Source of the DNA: Paragorgia papillata | Taxonomy: Eukaryota; Cnidaria; Anthozoa; Scleralcyonacea; Coralliidae | DNA length: 64,000 nt | Assembly (NCBI GenBank): GCA_035771165.1 | Contig: JAWNZC010000368.1 | Span: 293,501-357,500 of the forward strand | Direction of reading: 5' to 3' | In this document: in pieces, positions 43,906 to 56,985 of the stretch | Layout: each line of letters opens with the position of its first letter | Numbering within the stretch: the first letter of the stretch is position 1 | Translations under genes and position numbers: made by a program | Notes under the pieces: generated by a model | Told to the model about the DNA's origin: nothing | Databases searched by the model: none | The model's input: the letters and a program-made list of their open reading frames with translations, nothing else

Positions 43906-46800
43906 TTTCAGTTGCTGTGATTATACATGAAGTAGCTGAGAGTCGGTTTCGTGCATAATTTAGCGCGGGCTCAAAGCACAAAAGCTTTTACGTTTTGCTC
44001 GAGATTGCGTTTTGCCTTTTGGTCCTGGTTTTGTCCTGTTCGAATTACCTGTGTTTGGCTGTTCGTGAAATTGTGCAGCATGTGACCTGAGTTATACACT
44101 TATTTATACGATGTAACACTTGCGCATTGTAGCCATGTACCGATGTACACAGTACTGGTACGCGTAATGGCGTAAGCTAATTTAGTCGTGCAAAAGGACC
44201 GGGCCACGCCTTTTTTATCCAGCAAAAAATCCCACACACCCCTCTAATGTTTATGCCCTAGTTACGCCCCTGTGCACCAGATACCAACGTCGTTTCATCC
44301 CGGACACTTCGTTGGAGTTCAATAACATGAAACTGTATGTTTCAAATATTTTAGGTTTAGCTATATGGTACGAACAAAGTACTAGACTCTTAGAATGGTA
44401 TGCTCAGTAGTATGTGTTGAACCGCGACGAAAGATGTATACTTGTACTTTGTAAAGGTAAGTGTAAGAATCAACCCCTGCGTTTTGTAAGAGAGGGTGCA
44501 TTATATCAAGGACTAGAAACTTTGAATAGTTCGTTACAATTAAGTAACAGTGACGACCTATGTAAAGTAGGAAGTCGTTTAGGGTGCCCTATGTCCCATG
44601 TGGACCCATAAGGCAAAGCGAGCGGAGATTCCTTCGAGCAAACGACATTCGTTGTAATTTGTTGCCAGGGGTCCGACACGGCCATCGAAAGCGTTTTCGT
44701 AAAATTCTCCACAAAGCAATCCGGAGAACTTTACACACGCCGGTTTCGAAGACTGGAGACTGTATCTTTCGTTTTGTATCTCTTTATTACATGAAAGTCT
44801 TACAGATCAACAAACCTAATACTTCAGATCGCACGCATATCATTCGTCTCAATCGGTCTGTCTGTAACAATCGGTTGCAATCTCTGATTCCAAATTTCCA
44901 ATCTGATAGTTTTACATATATCGTCTTATTTTATAATGTTACTCTCTGATACACAACCCTACTCTACTACGTAACTAATCCCTTTACAATGTCCCCTTTC
45001 ATGCAATTTGGCTACTTAATAAAACTATGTACAGGAAGGTCTTAATCCCTTCTTCCTGGAAGGTCTTAATCCCTACTTAATTTATTATCGAGTCGGGTTT
45101 CTTTGTTCTTCCGAGGTCTTTATATCGCATAAAGACCTTGAATACTAATTAGATACGAAATGAAGAAAAAAAACAAGGAAAATCTTTGTCCAAGGTGGAA
45201 AAAATAGACAAAACTTTGTTGCAAAACCTCCTCGATAATAAATTAACACCCCGACGTTCGAGGGATTTATCTATTACTTACTCCTTAAGCGTTCTATAAT
45301 CTTTCCGCGTATAAACTTATAGCTAACATGTCAACAGTACACTTGAAACATTAGTTAAAAGGGTAGGTTGGAAAACCCGGAATCCGGAATGGAATCCGGA
45401 ATGGAAACCGGAATGGAATCCGGAATCTGTAGGAATCGTCATAATTAACATAAAAACGATTTTCATAAAATTAGTAATATTAGTTATATATATATATTAT
45501 TTACTATTAATTATTAACTATTAAAATAATAATAATTACTAACCAATATGTCAACATAAATTGTATGGAATCTTGTTTTGGCTTACAAGAAATTTGTTTT
45601 GTACAAATTGTTTTATTATTATTTTTTAATTTTGGTGTATCATTTGGTGTTTGGCATTGAGTATCACACAAAATAGAATAATAAAAGCAAAGCATATTTT
45701 CAATAAAGATCTTTGCCTCTTTGCTGCAAGAAATTATAATTCTATCAAAATCACTGAATGAGTCAACGCGTCACTGTATATCTCGCTATGCATGTTTTGC
45801 AAACCGCAGCATAAAAGGGTGTTAATATTGTCTATGGATTGGAGGCAAGCCGCGAGCTATCCTGTTTACCGGGCTAGCTCGCTAGGCAGTATATAGTTTC
45901 TGGCGTGCATTTAATATTATATCAGTGAATTTCATCATGCTTAAGTACCGGGATGATTTGACATCAACAACAATATCGAAACAATGCAATCCGATACTCC
46001 CCCAATAGGCAATATAGTTGAATATACATGTACAGGATAATACGCGAGGCGCTTTTGAATAAGTCTTGAAAACGTCAACCCTACAACTACTGTGAATCGA
46101 TCTATTGTGTTTATGGGCTAAAATCGCCTGCATGAGACGCCATGCAGATGTCATAGACGGGTAAAGAAACCTAAATATTGACTATAACTTGATATAATAT
46201 CACGGAGAGTGTCGTAAAAAACACATCAGGCAGGTCAAAAACTTTATTCTGGATTGTGGGACAGCAAATTCAGGTGAATAATAATGATATTAAATAATTG
46301 CTACTCTGAGATGTTCACACGATCTGATCTATCCGATTTGTCTCTATTTTCAAAAGCTGTTAAAGTGGCCTGTCGGATGGCCAGGCATTTTAATAGACGA
46401 TTTGTCATGCATTCAGATTGCTTTTTGTTAATCACTGCACTCGCTGTTGCGCTGGTACAACCAATATCATGTGCATGTACAGTATATAGTCTATTTTATT
46501 ACTTTTGTTCTCAGCGCGCTCTCTCTATCCATTTACGCACGTATATTAACTTTCAGTTTCCATACACGCAGTCAAATTATCGGGATTGCAATCGAGAGCT
46601 GTCGCTTTATCGCGTTTGCAATCACTGCAATAATTTTTGTCATGTGAACACTCGATCGCGATTGGAATAAGTTCAATCCTACTAGTCAAAGTTGATCAAC
46701 ACGTTAAATATGCAGGGTCAACATTTATACGAATTGCGATCGTGATCCACCAATCCCAATCGCAATCCAGCTCATGAAATTCATTTCAGGCGAATGAAAA
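43906..46800. other. no confident gene; repeat fragments
   Basis: 44040-44165 repeats 30110-30235. 45370-45425 is a GGAATCCGGAATGGAA minisatellite. 46560-46780 has imperfect mirrored CGATCGCGATTGG/CCAATCGCAATCG-type segments. ORFs at 44414-44949 and 46284-46670 are open, but I recognise nothing in them. Confidence 0.4.
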
Positions 46801-46812
46801 CTAGTTTTTAAT

Positions 46813-48318
46813 TTGCACAACTGCTACAATTTTAAAGCGCAATATACCAATATAGTCAATTGTTCGGTAAAGTTGGATAAGGGAAGTACTCCTTTCTTTA
46901 AGTCCTATATTGGAGTAAAGCAGGGATGTAATCTAAGTCCTACTTTATTCAACATGTTTATAAATGATATACCTGATTTATTTAACAGCTCGTGTGCTCC
47001 AGTAAAACTTGGTGAAACAGATTTAAATTGTTTACTTTATGCAGACGATTTAGTTTTGTTATCTGAATCCAAGTCTGGTTTACAAAACTGTCTCACAAAA
47101 CTTGAATTTTACACCAAGAAATGGAAATTAAACATTAATTTTAAAAAATCCAAAGTCATATTATTTGGAACACCAACCCAAAGACGTACACACTTATCAT
47201 CAAATTGGTCCTTTGAAAATAACATTTTAGAACAAGTTGATGAATATTGTTACCTTGGTATTACTCTTCATTTTTCTGGTAATTTTAAACGAACACAAAA
47301 AATAATATATGGTAAAGCATTATGTGCCTATCATAGTTTATTCAAAAGTTTTTCAAACGTGGAAAATGTACCAATCAAATTACTTTTAAAACTTTTCTCT
47401 TCGATGGTAGTTCCAATTTTACTGTATGGCTGCGAAGTTTGGGGCCCATACTTACTGGGCAAAATAAATTATTTCGAAATGTTTAAATCTAAAATTTTTA
47501 AAATAAGAAATGATCTTGAAAGACTTCATTTAAAATTTTGCAAAAGAATTCTAGGCGTTCATTCAAAATCAACAAATTTGGCCGTCTACGCTGAACTAGG
47601 CAGGACACCCTTAATTATACAAATAGCTAAACTAGTAACAAAATATTGGTTTCGCATCCAAAGTTCACCTTTTTCAGATACCATTGTTGGTGAAGCGGCG
47701 AGAGTATGCATGAACTTTAACCTACAACCAATATCATTCACAAACTATTTACTACAGCTAGGTGGGGTAGAAATTTACAACTCTCAATCTTTTGTATTAC
47801 CTACCAAAGAACAAGGAAATTTTTGCCATTACTTGAAAAATAAAATACAAGAATATTTTATTGAATACTGGAAAGAACAGATTCAACAGGGTGAAAACAA
47901 TGGCAAGTTAAGAATTTTCAAAAAACTGAAAACTAACTTTGGTTGTGAAAAATACCTTTCTGAAATTCACAATTTCAAACACCGTCAAGCTGTCACAAAA
48001 TTAAGGATTTCAGCTCATAGATTACCTGTTGAAACTGGTCGATACAGCAATGTTTCATACAGTAATAGACTATGTAAACATTGCGATCTTAACGAGATCG
48101 GGAATGAAGAACACTTTTTAACGTCATGTACAAACACAAAGTTCGCCGATCTCAGAGTAAATTTTATTGATAACCTATATAAAGTAAATAGTTCATTCAA
48201 ATTGTTTAATTCCCAAGATATTTTTATGTACCTTATGTCTATGCAAGACAGAACAGTTATGGCTTTGGCAGGGAAATACTGTTTCGATGTTTTAACAATT
48301 TTTGATAACTTAACGTAG
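46813..48318 (+). CDS. LINE reverse transcriptase, 5'-truncated, intact C-terminal half
   Basis: A 501-residue uninterrupted frame. Residues about 34-45 (GVKQGCNLSPTLFNMFI) and 72-80 (LLYADDLVLL) are RT motifs with the catalytic YADD; WKLNINFKKSKVILF and CYLGITL follow. The thumb, a basic region and a C-terminal zinc-like CKHCDLNEIGNEEHFLTSC motif complete it. The N-terminal endonuclease and first RT blocks are missing, so it cannot retrotranspose alone. A 115-bp 3' UTR runs to AATAAATTTAATA at about 48433. The clean frame suggests recent insertion. Confidence 0.88.
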   Translation: MHNCYNFKAQYTNIVNCSVKLDKGSTPFFKSYIGVKQGCNLSPTLFNMFINDIPDLFNSSCAPVKLGETDLNCLLYADDLVLLSESKSGLQNCLTKLEFYTKKWKLNINFKKSKVILFGTPTQRRTHLSSNWSFENNILEQVDEYCYLGITLHFSGNFKRTQKIIYGKALCAYHSLFKSFSNVENVPIKLLLKLFSSMVVPILLYGCEVWGPYLLGKINYFEMFKSKIFKIRNDLERLHLKFCKRILGVHSKSTNLAVYAELGRTPLIIQIAKLVTKYWFRIQSSPFSDTIVGEAARVCMNFNLQPISFTNYLLQLGGVEIYNSQSFVLPTKEQGNFCHYLKNKIQEYFIEYWKEQIQQGENNGKLRIFKKLKTNFGCEKYLSEIHNFKHRQAVTKLRISAHRLPVETGRYSNVSYSNRLCKHCDLNEIGNEEHFLTSCTNTKFADLRVNFIDNLYKVNSSFKLFNSQDIFMYLMSMQDRTVMALAGKYCFDVLTIFDNLT

Positions 48319-48459
48319 ATAATAGAAATTAACTTTATATATATGTAATATGTATGTCATGTAGTTGTAGTTAGTGTCACGTTTGTATCCTATATACCAA
48401 AGCTGGTATTGATGTTGTTGATCAAATAAATTTAATATACCGCAAACCACCTCCGGAGT

Positions 48460-48776
48460 AGGCATGGTGGAAAATGCGGAGTGCGGAGAAAATAGAAACG
48501 CCGACTACTAAAACTTTTCATTATAATAATATAATAATAACAAAATTCAAAGGACTGATCGTTTGATTTTCAAATTTTACACTACCAACGCTTATCGTGC
48601 AGCTGGTAGTTGTTATTACGTGTCCTATTTCAAACAACAAAGCCGTTTCGCTTATTCGTATGGTCGTGTCTGGTTGTTACCTTGCTTAACGAATGATAAC
48701 GTACCACGTTCATCGTAAAAAAGCATGGAAAACGTCGCGCGTGCCGACCTGACTCCGCATTTTCTACCACTTGCTT
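48460..48776. mobile_element. TIR element, GTGGAAAATGCGGAGT ends
   Basis: ATGGTGGAAAATGCGGAGT at 48463 is mirrored by ACTCCGCATTTTCTACCAC at 48751-48769. The body is about 300 bp and non-coding. Confidence 0.65.
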
Positions 48777-49063
48777 AAGGGTGTTCAGACATATTTATTT
48801 TGACCCGTTGCTAGGGAAAACTTGATTTGACCACAGAGCTTCTAGAGCTTTACAAATTTGATCCCCATGCTAGAAATGCTAGATATTCTGCACGTAGTAT
48901 ATTAGCCTGCGTGGCAGGCGTTCTGCTTGCGGGCGGGAGTTTGCGGGTGGGTGAAAGGAACGCCTGCCGTAATTCTATTCATATAAGCGTTCCGCCCCCA
49001 TGGATTTGATTGACAGTAATACGTACTGACTTAAAATATTGCGGTGCTTGCTATTTATGAGGG
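48777..49063. other. no gene recognised
   Basis: Short stretch with GCCTGCGTGGCAGGCGTTC and GGAACGCCTGCC mirrored near 48905-48970. No recognised content. Confidence 0.35.
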
Positions 49064-52000
49064 GTGATTACCAGTGCTTCCACTCGGCTAAAGCAAAATT
49101 TCCCTTTTTTATCCTTCTTTTTAGCAAAATTTCCTTCCCAAAATCTGAAATTTCCTTCCAGTTTTCCCTCCAAAATCTCTTATAAATCCTTCTTCTAACG
49201 ATTAAAATTTGGCTCGTAGATCGAAATTGTGCATGGCAAAGCTCGCAACGAGAAAATACGAATGTGGTCCGAACATGTCCGACGCTTTCCGAGGTCCGGA
49301 AAGTGTCGGAAAGCGAGTTATTTTTGTATCTGGAGTCTGGACAAGCGCAAATGCAATGCGCACGAGCCATACAGCTGATATAGGCATAGACAAGTTAGAC
49401 AACGGCCATTTTCATTTTTTCAATGTGAAACTCTAATCAACAATTCAACTAACAATTCGCAATTACATATTTACGTTCCCAAATTATATAACTAAAGATA
49501 AGCTTCAAGTTTACAAAAAATTTACAAACTCTTTAGTCCTTTGGAACTAGTGTAATTGTCAGATAAACGTTTGAAACATAATGTCATTATCAAATATCAA
49601 TGCCAGTCAAATTTTTCAATGTTCTCATTTCCGTCATGCAAGTCGTTGAGTCGTGACTCGTGAGTTTATTCAAAAAGCTCGTCAATGAATTTCTTTCTTA
49701 TATCTTTGACCTCCGCATCCGTCGCGCTTGCTTTCATGTTATATGCCAGTTCTAACATGCTATTGCTTGGTTGAAGTCCTGGGGCAGAAAACTTTCCGTT
49801 CTTCATCGCCATCTTGAACTGAAGAAGAGAAACTAAAGATGACGACTTTAACGAAGCTCGACGATCGCTTTTGATCAGCTTTAGCGAGCTGAAAATCCTT
49901 TCTACGGCGGCATTTGAGAAAGGAAACGACGCCAGGATCGAAACAAATCTAGTAAGAACTGAATATTTCTGCTGCCCGGTTGGATTCTTCGCATCTCGGA
50001 TGATGGTCCAGTACTCGTCCCAGTGGAGGTCGCGTTTAATTTTACTTTCAAATGCCGTGCTCGCCATTCACGATCCAGCTTCCCGGTGTCGAGCATCTCA
50101 CTTAAATAGGGTAACTTATGACATATGGCCTCGAGAGAAGGTGGCATCATAGAGGCAGCGTTTTCAGGCAAGGTACACTGTACGATTTCATGGATCTCCG
50201 CATCAAGGTCAAACCTTTTTTGGATTTGTACAATCGATTCCACGAGGAAATTTTTACAGTCAGTACGAAATTGCACCACATCTTCTCTTCTGGCACCAAC
50301 TTCTATTTCTCGTAGGGTTGCCGTTGCTGCCATGCCAACATAGACTTTCTCTAGCGGTACGTGAAAACGACTACACGTTGGGATAATCTCCTTTGGATTT
50401 GTATCTTTTACATGATCCATGGTCATAAAATCGCTTGCGATCGACCTTATGAGCCCTTCTACTTCTGGCTTAAGACTTTGAAGGAGAGGTCTTTCACTTT
50501 GGAAGAGAAGATTGAAGGAATTGAAGCGCTCAAGCTGGTAGGTGAGAAATTCCAGGTAATGTAAACTTGTTTTGGAGTGAATTGTGTATTCGATCGTTGG
50601 AATGCGTCGGATCGTCATTAACGACAAACACGAAATAATGCCTCAATGCTTCATACTGCTCCAAAATTCGATTCACGCATGCTTGTAGAGAGAGCCAACG
50701 TGTTTGAGCAGGCGACAGCAACTTAAGTGGTTCGGCATCGAAGAAACTTTGGAATTCTTTGTAGACATCTTGCCTCTTCGACAAACGGTGAAAATGTGCA
50801 CAGATGTCCCTACACAGATCTTCTAAGCCCTTCGGCAATATTTTTGCTGCATAAGAAGACACCAAATGAATCAGGTGGCATGAGCATTTCACCACGTGCA
50901 CGTTTTTGTGCTCTGATTTCAATAGCTGGGAAACTGAATTTCGCTCTCCAAACATGACGTTAGTGGTATCTGATGAGTAACCAATTATGTTCTCCATCGG
51001 AATATGGAGCTCAGAAAACATGTTTTTTATTGACGAGTGAATCCCTTGAGCGGTGCCTTCCTCGACTTCAACCATATCCAATAAATAATGCTTTGACTCA
51101 AACGAGTTCATGTCAAAATAAGTCGCCAAAATGGCAAGCTGCTTGGAGGTACTTAAGTCCGTAGCTTCATCGATGATAAAACTGAACTTCTGCGATCGCA
51201 ATGTAGAAACCGCTTGGTGTAAATAGTCGAATCCCAGGACTTGGCGAATGACGTTTGTGGCTTTTTGCTTTCCAAGCTTTACGGTTTTCAAGGTATCGTC
51301 GCGTGGAAAAAGCGATTGTAGAAGCTCTACAAGACAGTCGGACAGAGATATCGGCAAATTGTGTTCAGCAAGGAAAGCACACAACTTAATTTCCATCGAC
51401 TTTGCACGATCGGTACTTTGACTTGCGGCCCTCTTCCAAATATTATCGACGGTGTCAGTGCGGGTGTTCGAGGCTTGGCTCTTCTCGTGACTTTTACTTT
51501 TCATATGTGCCTTTTTAATCCCGTCTTCGTGCAATTCAATATCTTATCACACGTTTTATAGAAAGGTTTCAGCTTACCATCACTGCCGATTTTCTTTCCA
51601 AGCCACATCTTAAATTCATCGCGATGTAGCCAACTATCAACGAATATCTGATCCTTTTTTACTCGTTTCGAAGCCTTTGGACCAGGTATTTGTCCTGCAC
51701 GCTTTGTACCAGTTTGCAAGTGAGGTGGAACTGCAGCCCCATCATCAACCTCATCCTCTGACGACGTTGATTCTGGATCCGAGTCCATCATATTTCTTTC
51801 CATGATTTATGTTAATGTCATTCAATCATACCATGGCGAGAAAATAGAAATTGCAAACATTGAGCCTGCGCTATTTGTGTAGCAGTTTTCCGCTTAAAAC
51901 CCTATTTAACCCCCCGCATCCCCGTGGATCATATTACTACCCGTGTTTTTAATTTATACAAGTTTTTGAACCCGAAAGTAAAAAATAAGCAGTTTCATCA

Positions 52001-52174
52001 ACTTTTAATTACTGAAAAAGTTCGAATTTCAAAATTTCCTTCCATTTTCCTTCCATATGACCAAATTTCCTTCCAATTTCCTTCCAAATGTTATTTCCTT
52101 TTTTTTTTCCTTCCAAATGCCAAAATTTCCTTTTGGAAGGAAATTTCCTTCCAAGTGGAAGCACTGGTGATTAC
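49064..52174 (-). mobile_element. full-length hAT DNA transposon with 8-bp TSD
   Basis: The element 49072-52166 (3,095 bp) begins CAGTGCTTCCACT and ends AGTGGAAGCACTG. GTGATTAC is duplicated exactly at 49064-49071 and 52167-52174. The subterminal parts contain many AAATTTCCTTCC motifs on one strand and the mirror on the other. It carries one transposase gene on the minus strand. Confidence 0.95.
49666..51803 (-). pseudogene. hAT transposase, frameshifted
   Basis: The coding sequence runs from ATG 51803 in four overlapping frames (51803-51501, 51534-50530, 50627-49902, 50067-49666). The order is an acidic N-terminus; a BED-type zinc finger region broken by the first shift; FIIDEATDLSTSKQ (first catalytic Asp); YSSDTTNVMFG (second Asp); TRWLSLQACV; an insertion domain; and at the C-terminus the dimerisation block FSNAAVERIFSSLKLIKSDR with the catalytic Glu. 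At least three small indels are needed to read through. All catalytic residues are still present. Confidence 0.88.
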
Positions 52175-52204
52175 CGCCAAAATCCAATACTGTATTATGC
52201 AATT

Positions 52205-52456
52205 GCATTTGGCATTCTGCAATGGAAACTTTCGTTCTGCAATTCTGTTTCACATTTCATTATGCTTACGTCACATTATGCATGACTAGCATTTGGCATT
52301 CTGCAATGGAAACTTTCGTTCTGCAATTCTGTTTCACATTTCATTATGCTAACGCAACATTATGCATGACTAGCATTTGGCATTCTGCAATGGAAACTTT
52401 CGTTCTGCAATTCTGTTTCACATTTCATTATGCTAACGCAACATTATGCATGACAC
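52205..52456. repeat. 84-bp tandem repeat, three copies
   Basis: GCATTTGGCATTCTGCAATGG begins at 52205, 52289 and 52373, an exact 84-bp period. The units are nearly identical (TTACGTCAC versus TAACGCAAC in the first). It lies just upstream of the presumed promoter region of the HECT gene. Confidence 0.92.
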
Positions 52457-52565
52457 TCAGTTGACATTTTTTGGACTCCTGACCGCGTAGCCCTGGGACT
52501 AGTTGTAAATATTTCACTATAATTTGCATTTTTGGCGCCTTCGGCCTTCTCGACTTGTATCCAAC
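52457..52565 (+). promoter_or_regulatory. presumed 5' UTR/promoter of the HECT gene, cut off by the insertion
   Basis: Sequence between the 84-bp repeat and the foldback element ends TTGTATCCAACATGGCG, that is, immediately before the duplicated ATG. In the uninserted allele this would abut the coding sequence. There is no obvious TATA box apart from TATAATTTGC at 52519. The role is inferred from position only. Confidence 0.4.
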
Positions 52566-52759
52566 ATGGCGACCACTGTGAAGTATGCACCACATTCAGC
52601 CTTCGATTCAGCCTTCGATTCGGCCTTCGATTCAGCCGTCGATTCAATTATCGTATCTTATTGCGAAGTTATCTCCATATTCATCAGGTGGTCGCTATTG
52701 CAGAATATCATACAAAAACAAAATTTTCTCAGGCGCTATACTATAGGATTTCTTCAAAT

Positions 52760-55700
52760 TTACATATGTTGTACAGAATTTCATGCTCTTTAATCTGGTA
52801 TAAGTCTCCAGAGTGGCACAGACCCATGAAAAACGCAGGCGAGCGTTAAACAAATTGCGGCGCGGCGTTATTAATGCGACTGACGGGAGTTGCGTTGCAT
52901 ATTTCAGATTACCTCAGATATAAACACAATTATCTCATGCGCTATTCTATACGAATTTTTTGAAATTTACATATGTTGTACAGAATTTCATGCTCTTTGA
53001 TTTAGTTTAAGTCTCCAGAGTGGCACAGACCGATGAACGACGCAGTCGAGCTTTAAACAAATTGTGGCGCGGCCTCATTAATACGACTGACGGGAGTTGC
53101 GTTGCATATTTCAGATTACCTCAGATATAAACACAATTATCTCAGGCGCTATTCTATACGATTTTTTTGAAATGTACATATGTTGTACAGAATTTAATGT
53201 TGTTTAATGTAGTATAAGTCACCAGAGTGGCACAGACCCATGAACGACGCAGGCGAGCTTTAAACAAATTGCGGCGCGGCGTTATTAATACGACTGACGG
53301 GAGTTGCGTTGCATATCTCAGATTACCTCAGATATAAACACATTTATCTCAGGCGCTATTCTATACGATTTTTTTGAAATTTGCATATGTTGTACAGAAT
53401 TTCATGTTATTTAATGTAGTATAAGTCGCCAGAGTGGCACAGACCCATGAACGACGCAGGCGAGCTTTAAACAAATTGCGGCGCGGCCTCATTAATACGA
53501 CTGACGGGAGTTGCGTTGCATATCTCAGATTACCTCAGATATAAACACAATTATCTCAGGCGCTATTCTATACGATTTTTTTGAAATTTACATATGTTGT
53601 ACAGAATTTAATGTTGTTTAATGTAGTATAAGTCACCAGAGTGGCACATACCCATGAACGACGCAGGCGAGCTTTAAACAAATTGCGGCGCGGCGTTATT
53701 AATACGACTGACGGGAGTTGCGTTGCATATCTCAGATTACCTCAGATATAAACACAATTATCTCAGGGGCTATTCTAAACGATTTTTTTGAAATTTACAT
53801 ATGTTGTACAGAATTTCATGTTGTTTAATGTAGTATAAGTCGCCAGAGTGGCACAGACCCATGAACGACGCAGGCGAGCTTTAAACAAATTGCGGCGCGG
53901 CCTCATTAATACGACTGACGGGAGTTGCGTTGCATATCTCAGATTACCTCAGATATAAACACAATTATCTCAGGCGCTATTCTATACGATTTTTTTGAAA
54001 TTTACATATGTTGTACAGAATTTCATGTTGTTTAATGTAGTATAAGTCTCCAGAGTGGCACATACCCATGAACGACGCAGGCGAGCTTTAAACAAATTGC
54101 GGCGCGGCGTTATTAATACGACTGACGGGAGTTGCGTTGCATATCTCAGATTACCTCAGATATAAACACAATTATCTCAGGGGCTATTCTAAACGATTTT
54201 TTTGAAATTTACATATGTTGTACAGAATTTCATGTTGTTTAATGTAGTATAAGTCGCCAGAGTGGCACAGACCCATGAACGACGCAGGCGAGCTTTAAAC
54301 AAATTGCGGCGCGGCCTCATTAATACGACTGACGGGAGTTGCGTTGCATATCTCAGATTACCTCAGATATAAACACAATTATCTCAGGCGCTATTCTATA
54401 CGATTTTTTTGAAATTTACATATGTTGTACAGAATTTAATGCTCTTTAATCTGGTGTAAGTCTCCAGAGTGGCACAGACCCATGAACGACGCAGGCGAGC
54501 TTTAAACAAATTGCGGCGCGGCGTTATTAATACGACTGACGGGAGTTGCGTTGCATATCTCAGATTACCTCAGATATAAACACAATTATCTCAGGCGCTA
54601 TTCTATACGATTTTTTTGAAATTTGCATATGTTGTACAGAATTTCATGTTATTTAATGTAGTATAAGTCGCCAGAGTGGCACAGACCCATGAACGACGCA
54701 GGCGAGCTTTAAACAAATTGCGGCGCGGCCTCATTAATACGACTGACGGGAGTTGCGTTGCATATCTCAGATTACCTCAGATATAAACACAATTATCTCA
54801 GGCGCTATTCTATACGATTTTTTTGAAATTTACATATGTTGTACAGAATTTAATGCTCTTTAATCTGGTGTAAGTCTCCAGAGTGGCACAGACCCATGAA
54901 CGACGCAGGCGAGCTTTAAACAAATTGCGGCGCGGCGTTATTAATACGACTGACGGGAGTTGCGTTGCATATCTCAGATTACCTCAGATATAAACACAAT
55001 TATCTCAGGGGCTATTCTAAACGATTTTTTTGAAATTTACATATGTTGTACAGAATTTCATGTTGTTTAATGTAGTATAAGTCGCCAGAGTGGCACAGAC
55101 CCATGAACGACGCAGGCGAGCTTTAAACAAATTGCGGCGCGGCCTCATTAATACGACTGACGGGAGTTGCGTTGCATATCTCAGATTACCTCAGATATAA
55201 ACACAATTATCTCAGGCGCTATTCTATACGATTTTTTTGAAATTTACATATGTTGTACAGAATTTCATGTTGTTTAATGTAGTATAAGTCTCCAGAGTGG
55301 CACATACCCATGAACGACGCAGGCGAGCTTTAAACAAATTGCGGCGCGGCGTTATTAATACGACTGACGGGAGTTGCGTTGCATATCTCAGATTACCTCA
55401 GATATAAACACAATTATCTCAGGGGCTATTCTAAACGATTTTTTTGAAATTTACATATGTTGTACAGAATTTCATGTTGTTTAATGTAGTATAAGTCGCC
55501 AGAGTGGCACAGACCCATGAACGACGCAGGCGAGCTTTAAACAAATTGCGGCGCGGCCTCATTAATACGACTGACGGGAGTTGCGTTGCATATCTCAGAT
55601 TACCTCAGATATAAACACAATTATCTCAGGCGCTATTCTATACGATTTTTTTGAAATTTACATATGTTGTACAGAATTTAATGCTCTTTAATCTGGTGTA

Positions 55701-56985
55701 AGTCTCCAGAGTGGCACAGACCCATGAACGACGCAGGCGAGCTTTAAACAAATTGCGGCGCGGCGTTATTAATACGACTGACGGGAGTTGCGTTGCATAT
55801 CTCAGATTACCTCAGATATAAACACAATTATCTCAGGCGCTATTCTATACGATTTTTTTGAAATTTGCATATGTTGTACAGAATTTCATGTTATTTAATG
55901 TAGTATAAGTCGCCAGAGTGGCACAGACCCATGAACGACGCAGGCGAGCTTTAAACAAATTGCGGCGCGGCCTCATTAATACGACTGACGGGAGTTGCGT
56001 TGCATATCTCAGATTACCTCAGATATAAACACAATTATCTCAGGCGCTATTCTATACGATTTTTTTGAAATTTACATATGTTGTACAGAATTTAATGCTC
56101 TTTAATCTGGTGTAAGTCTCCAGAGTGGCACAGACCCATGAACGACGCAGGCGAGCTTTAAACAAATTGCGGCGCGGCGTTATTAATACGACTGACGGGA
56201 GTTGCGTTGCATATCTCAGATTACCTCAGATATAAACACAATTATCTCAGGGGCTATTCTAAACGATTTTTTTGAAATTTTCATATGTTGTACAGAATTT
56301 CATGTTGTTTAATGTAGTATAAGTCGCCAGAGTGGCACAGACCCATGAACGACGCAGGCGAGCTTTAAACAAATTGCGGCGCGGCCTCATTAATACGACT
56401 GACGGGGGTTGCCTTGCATATTTCAGATTACCTCAGATATAAACACAATTATCTCAGGCGCTATTCTATACGATTTTTTTGAAATTTACATATGTTGTAC
56501 AGAATTTCATGCTCTTTAATCTGGTGTAAGTCTCCAGAGTGGCACAGACCCATGAACGACGCAGGCGAGCTTTAAACAAATTGCGGCGCGGCGTTATTAA
56601 TACGACTGACGGGAGTTGCGTTGCATATCTCAGATTACCTCAGATATAAACACAATTATCTCAGGCGCTATTCTATACGATTTTTTTGAAATTTACATAT
56701 GTTGTACAGAATTTCATGTTGTTTAATGTAGTATAAGTCTCCAGAGTGGCACAGAGCCATGAAAAACGCAGGCGAGCGTTAAACAAATTGCGGCGCGGCG
56801 TTATTAATACGACTAACGGGAGTTGCGTTGCCTATTTCAGATTACCTCTGATATAAACACAATTTTCTCTGGCGCTATTCTATACGATTTTCTTCAAATT
56901 AACATATGTTGTACAGAATTTCATGCTCTTTAATTTAGTATAAGGCTCCAGGGTGGCACATACCCATGAACTACCCGTGAATGTA
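52760..56985 (+). repeat. left arm: 207-bp satellite, about 20 monomers, higher-order structure
   Basis: The motif CAAATTG(C/T)GGCGCGGC recurs at 52851, 53058, 53265, 53472, 53679 and onward every 207 bp to 56784, without a single length change between 52851 and 56784. Monomers alternate between GCGGCGTTATTAA and GCGGCCTCATTAA types, and secondary variants repeat every six monomers (1,242 bp). The edge monomers (first two and last two) are the most diverged. Confidence 0.95.

Noticed and set aside
53100..56830. TAATACGACT in each satellite monomer resembles the start of the T7 promoter.
   Set aside because: Only the first ten bases match; the remainder (GACGGGAG) does not. It is a eukaryotic satellite and the match is chance.
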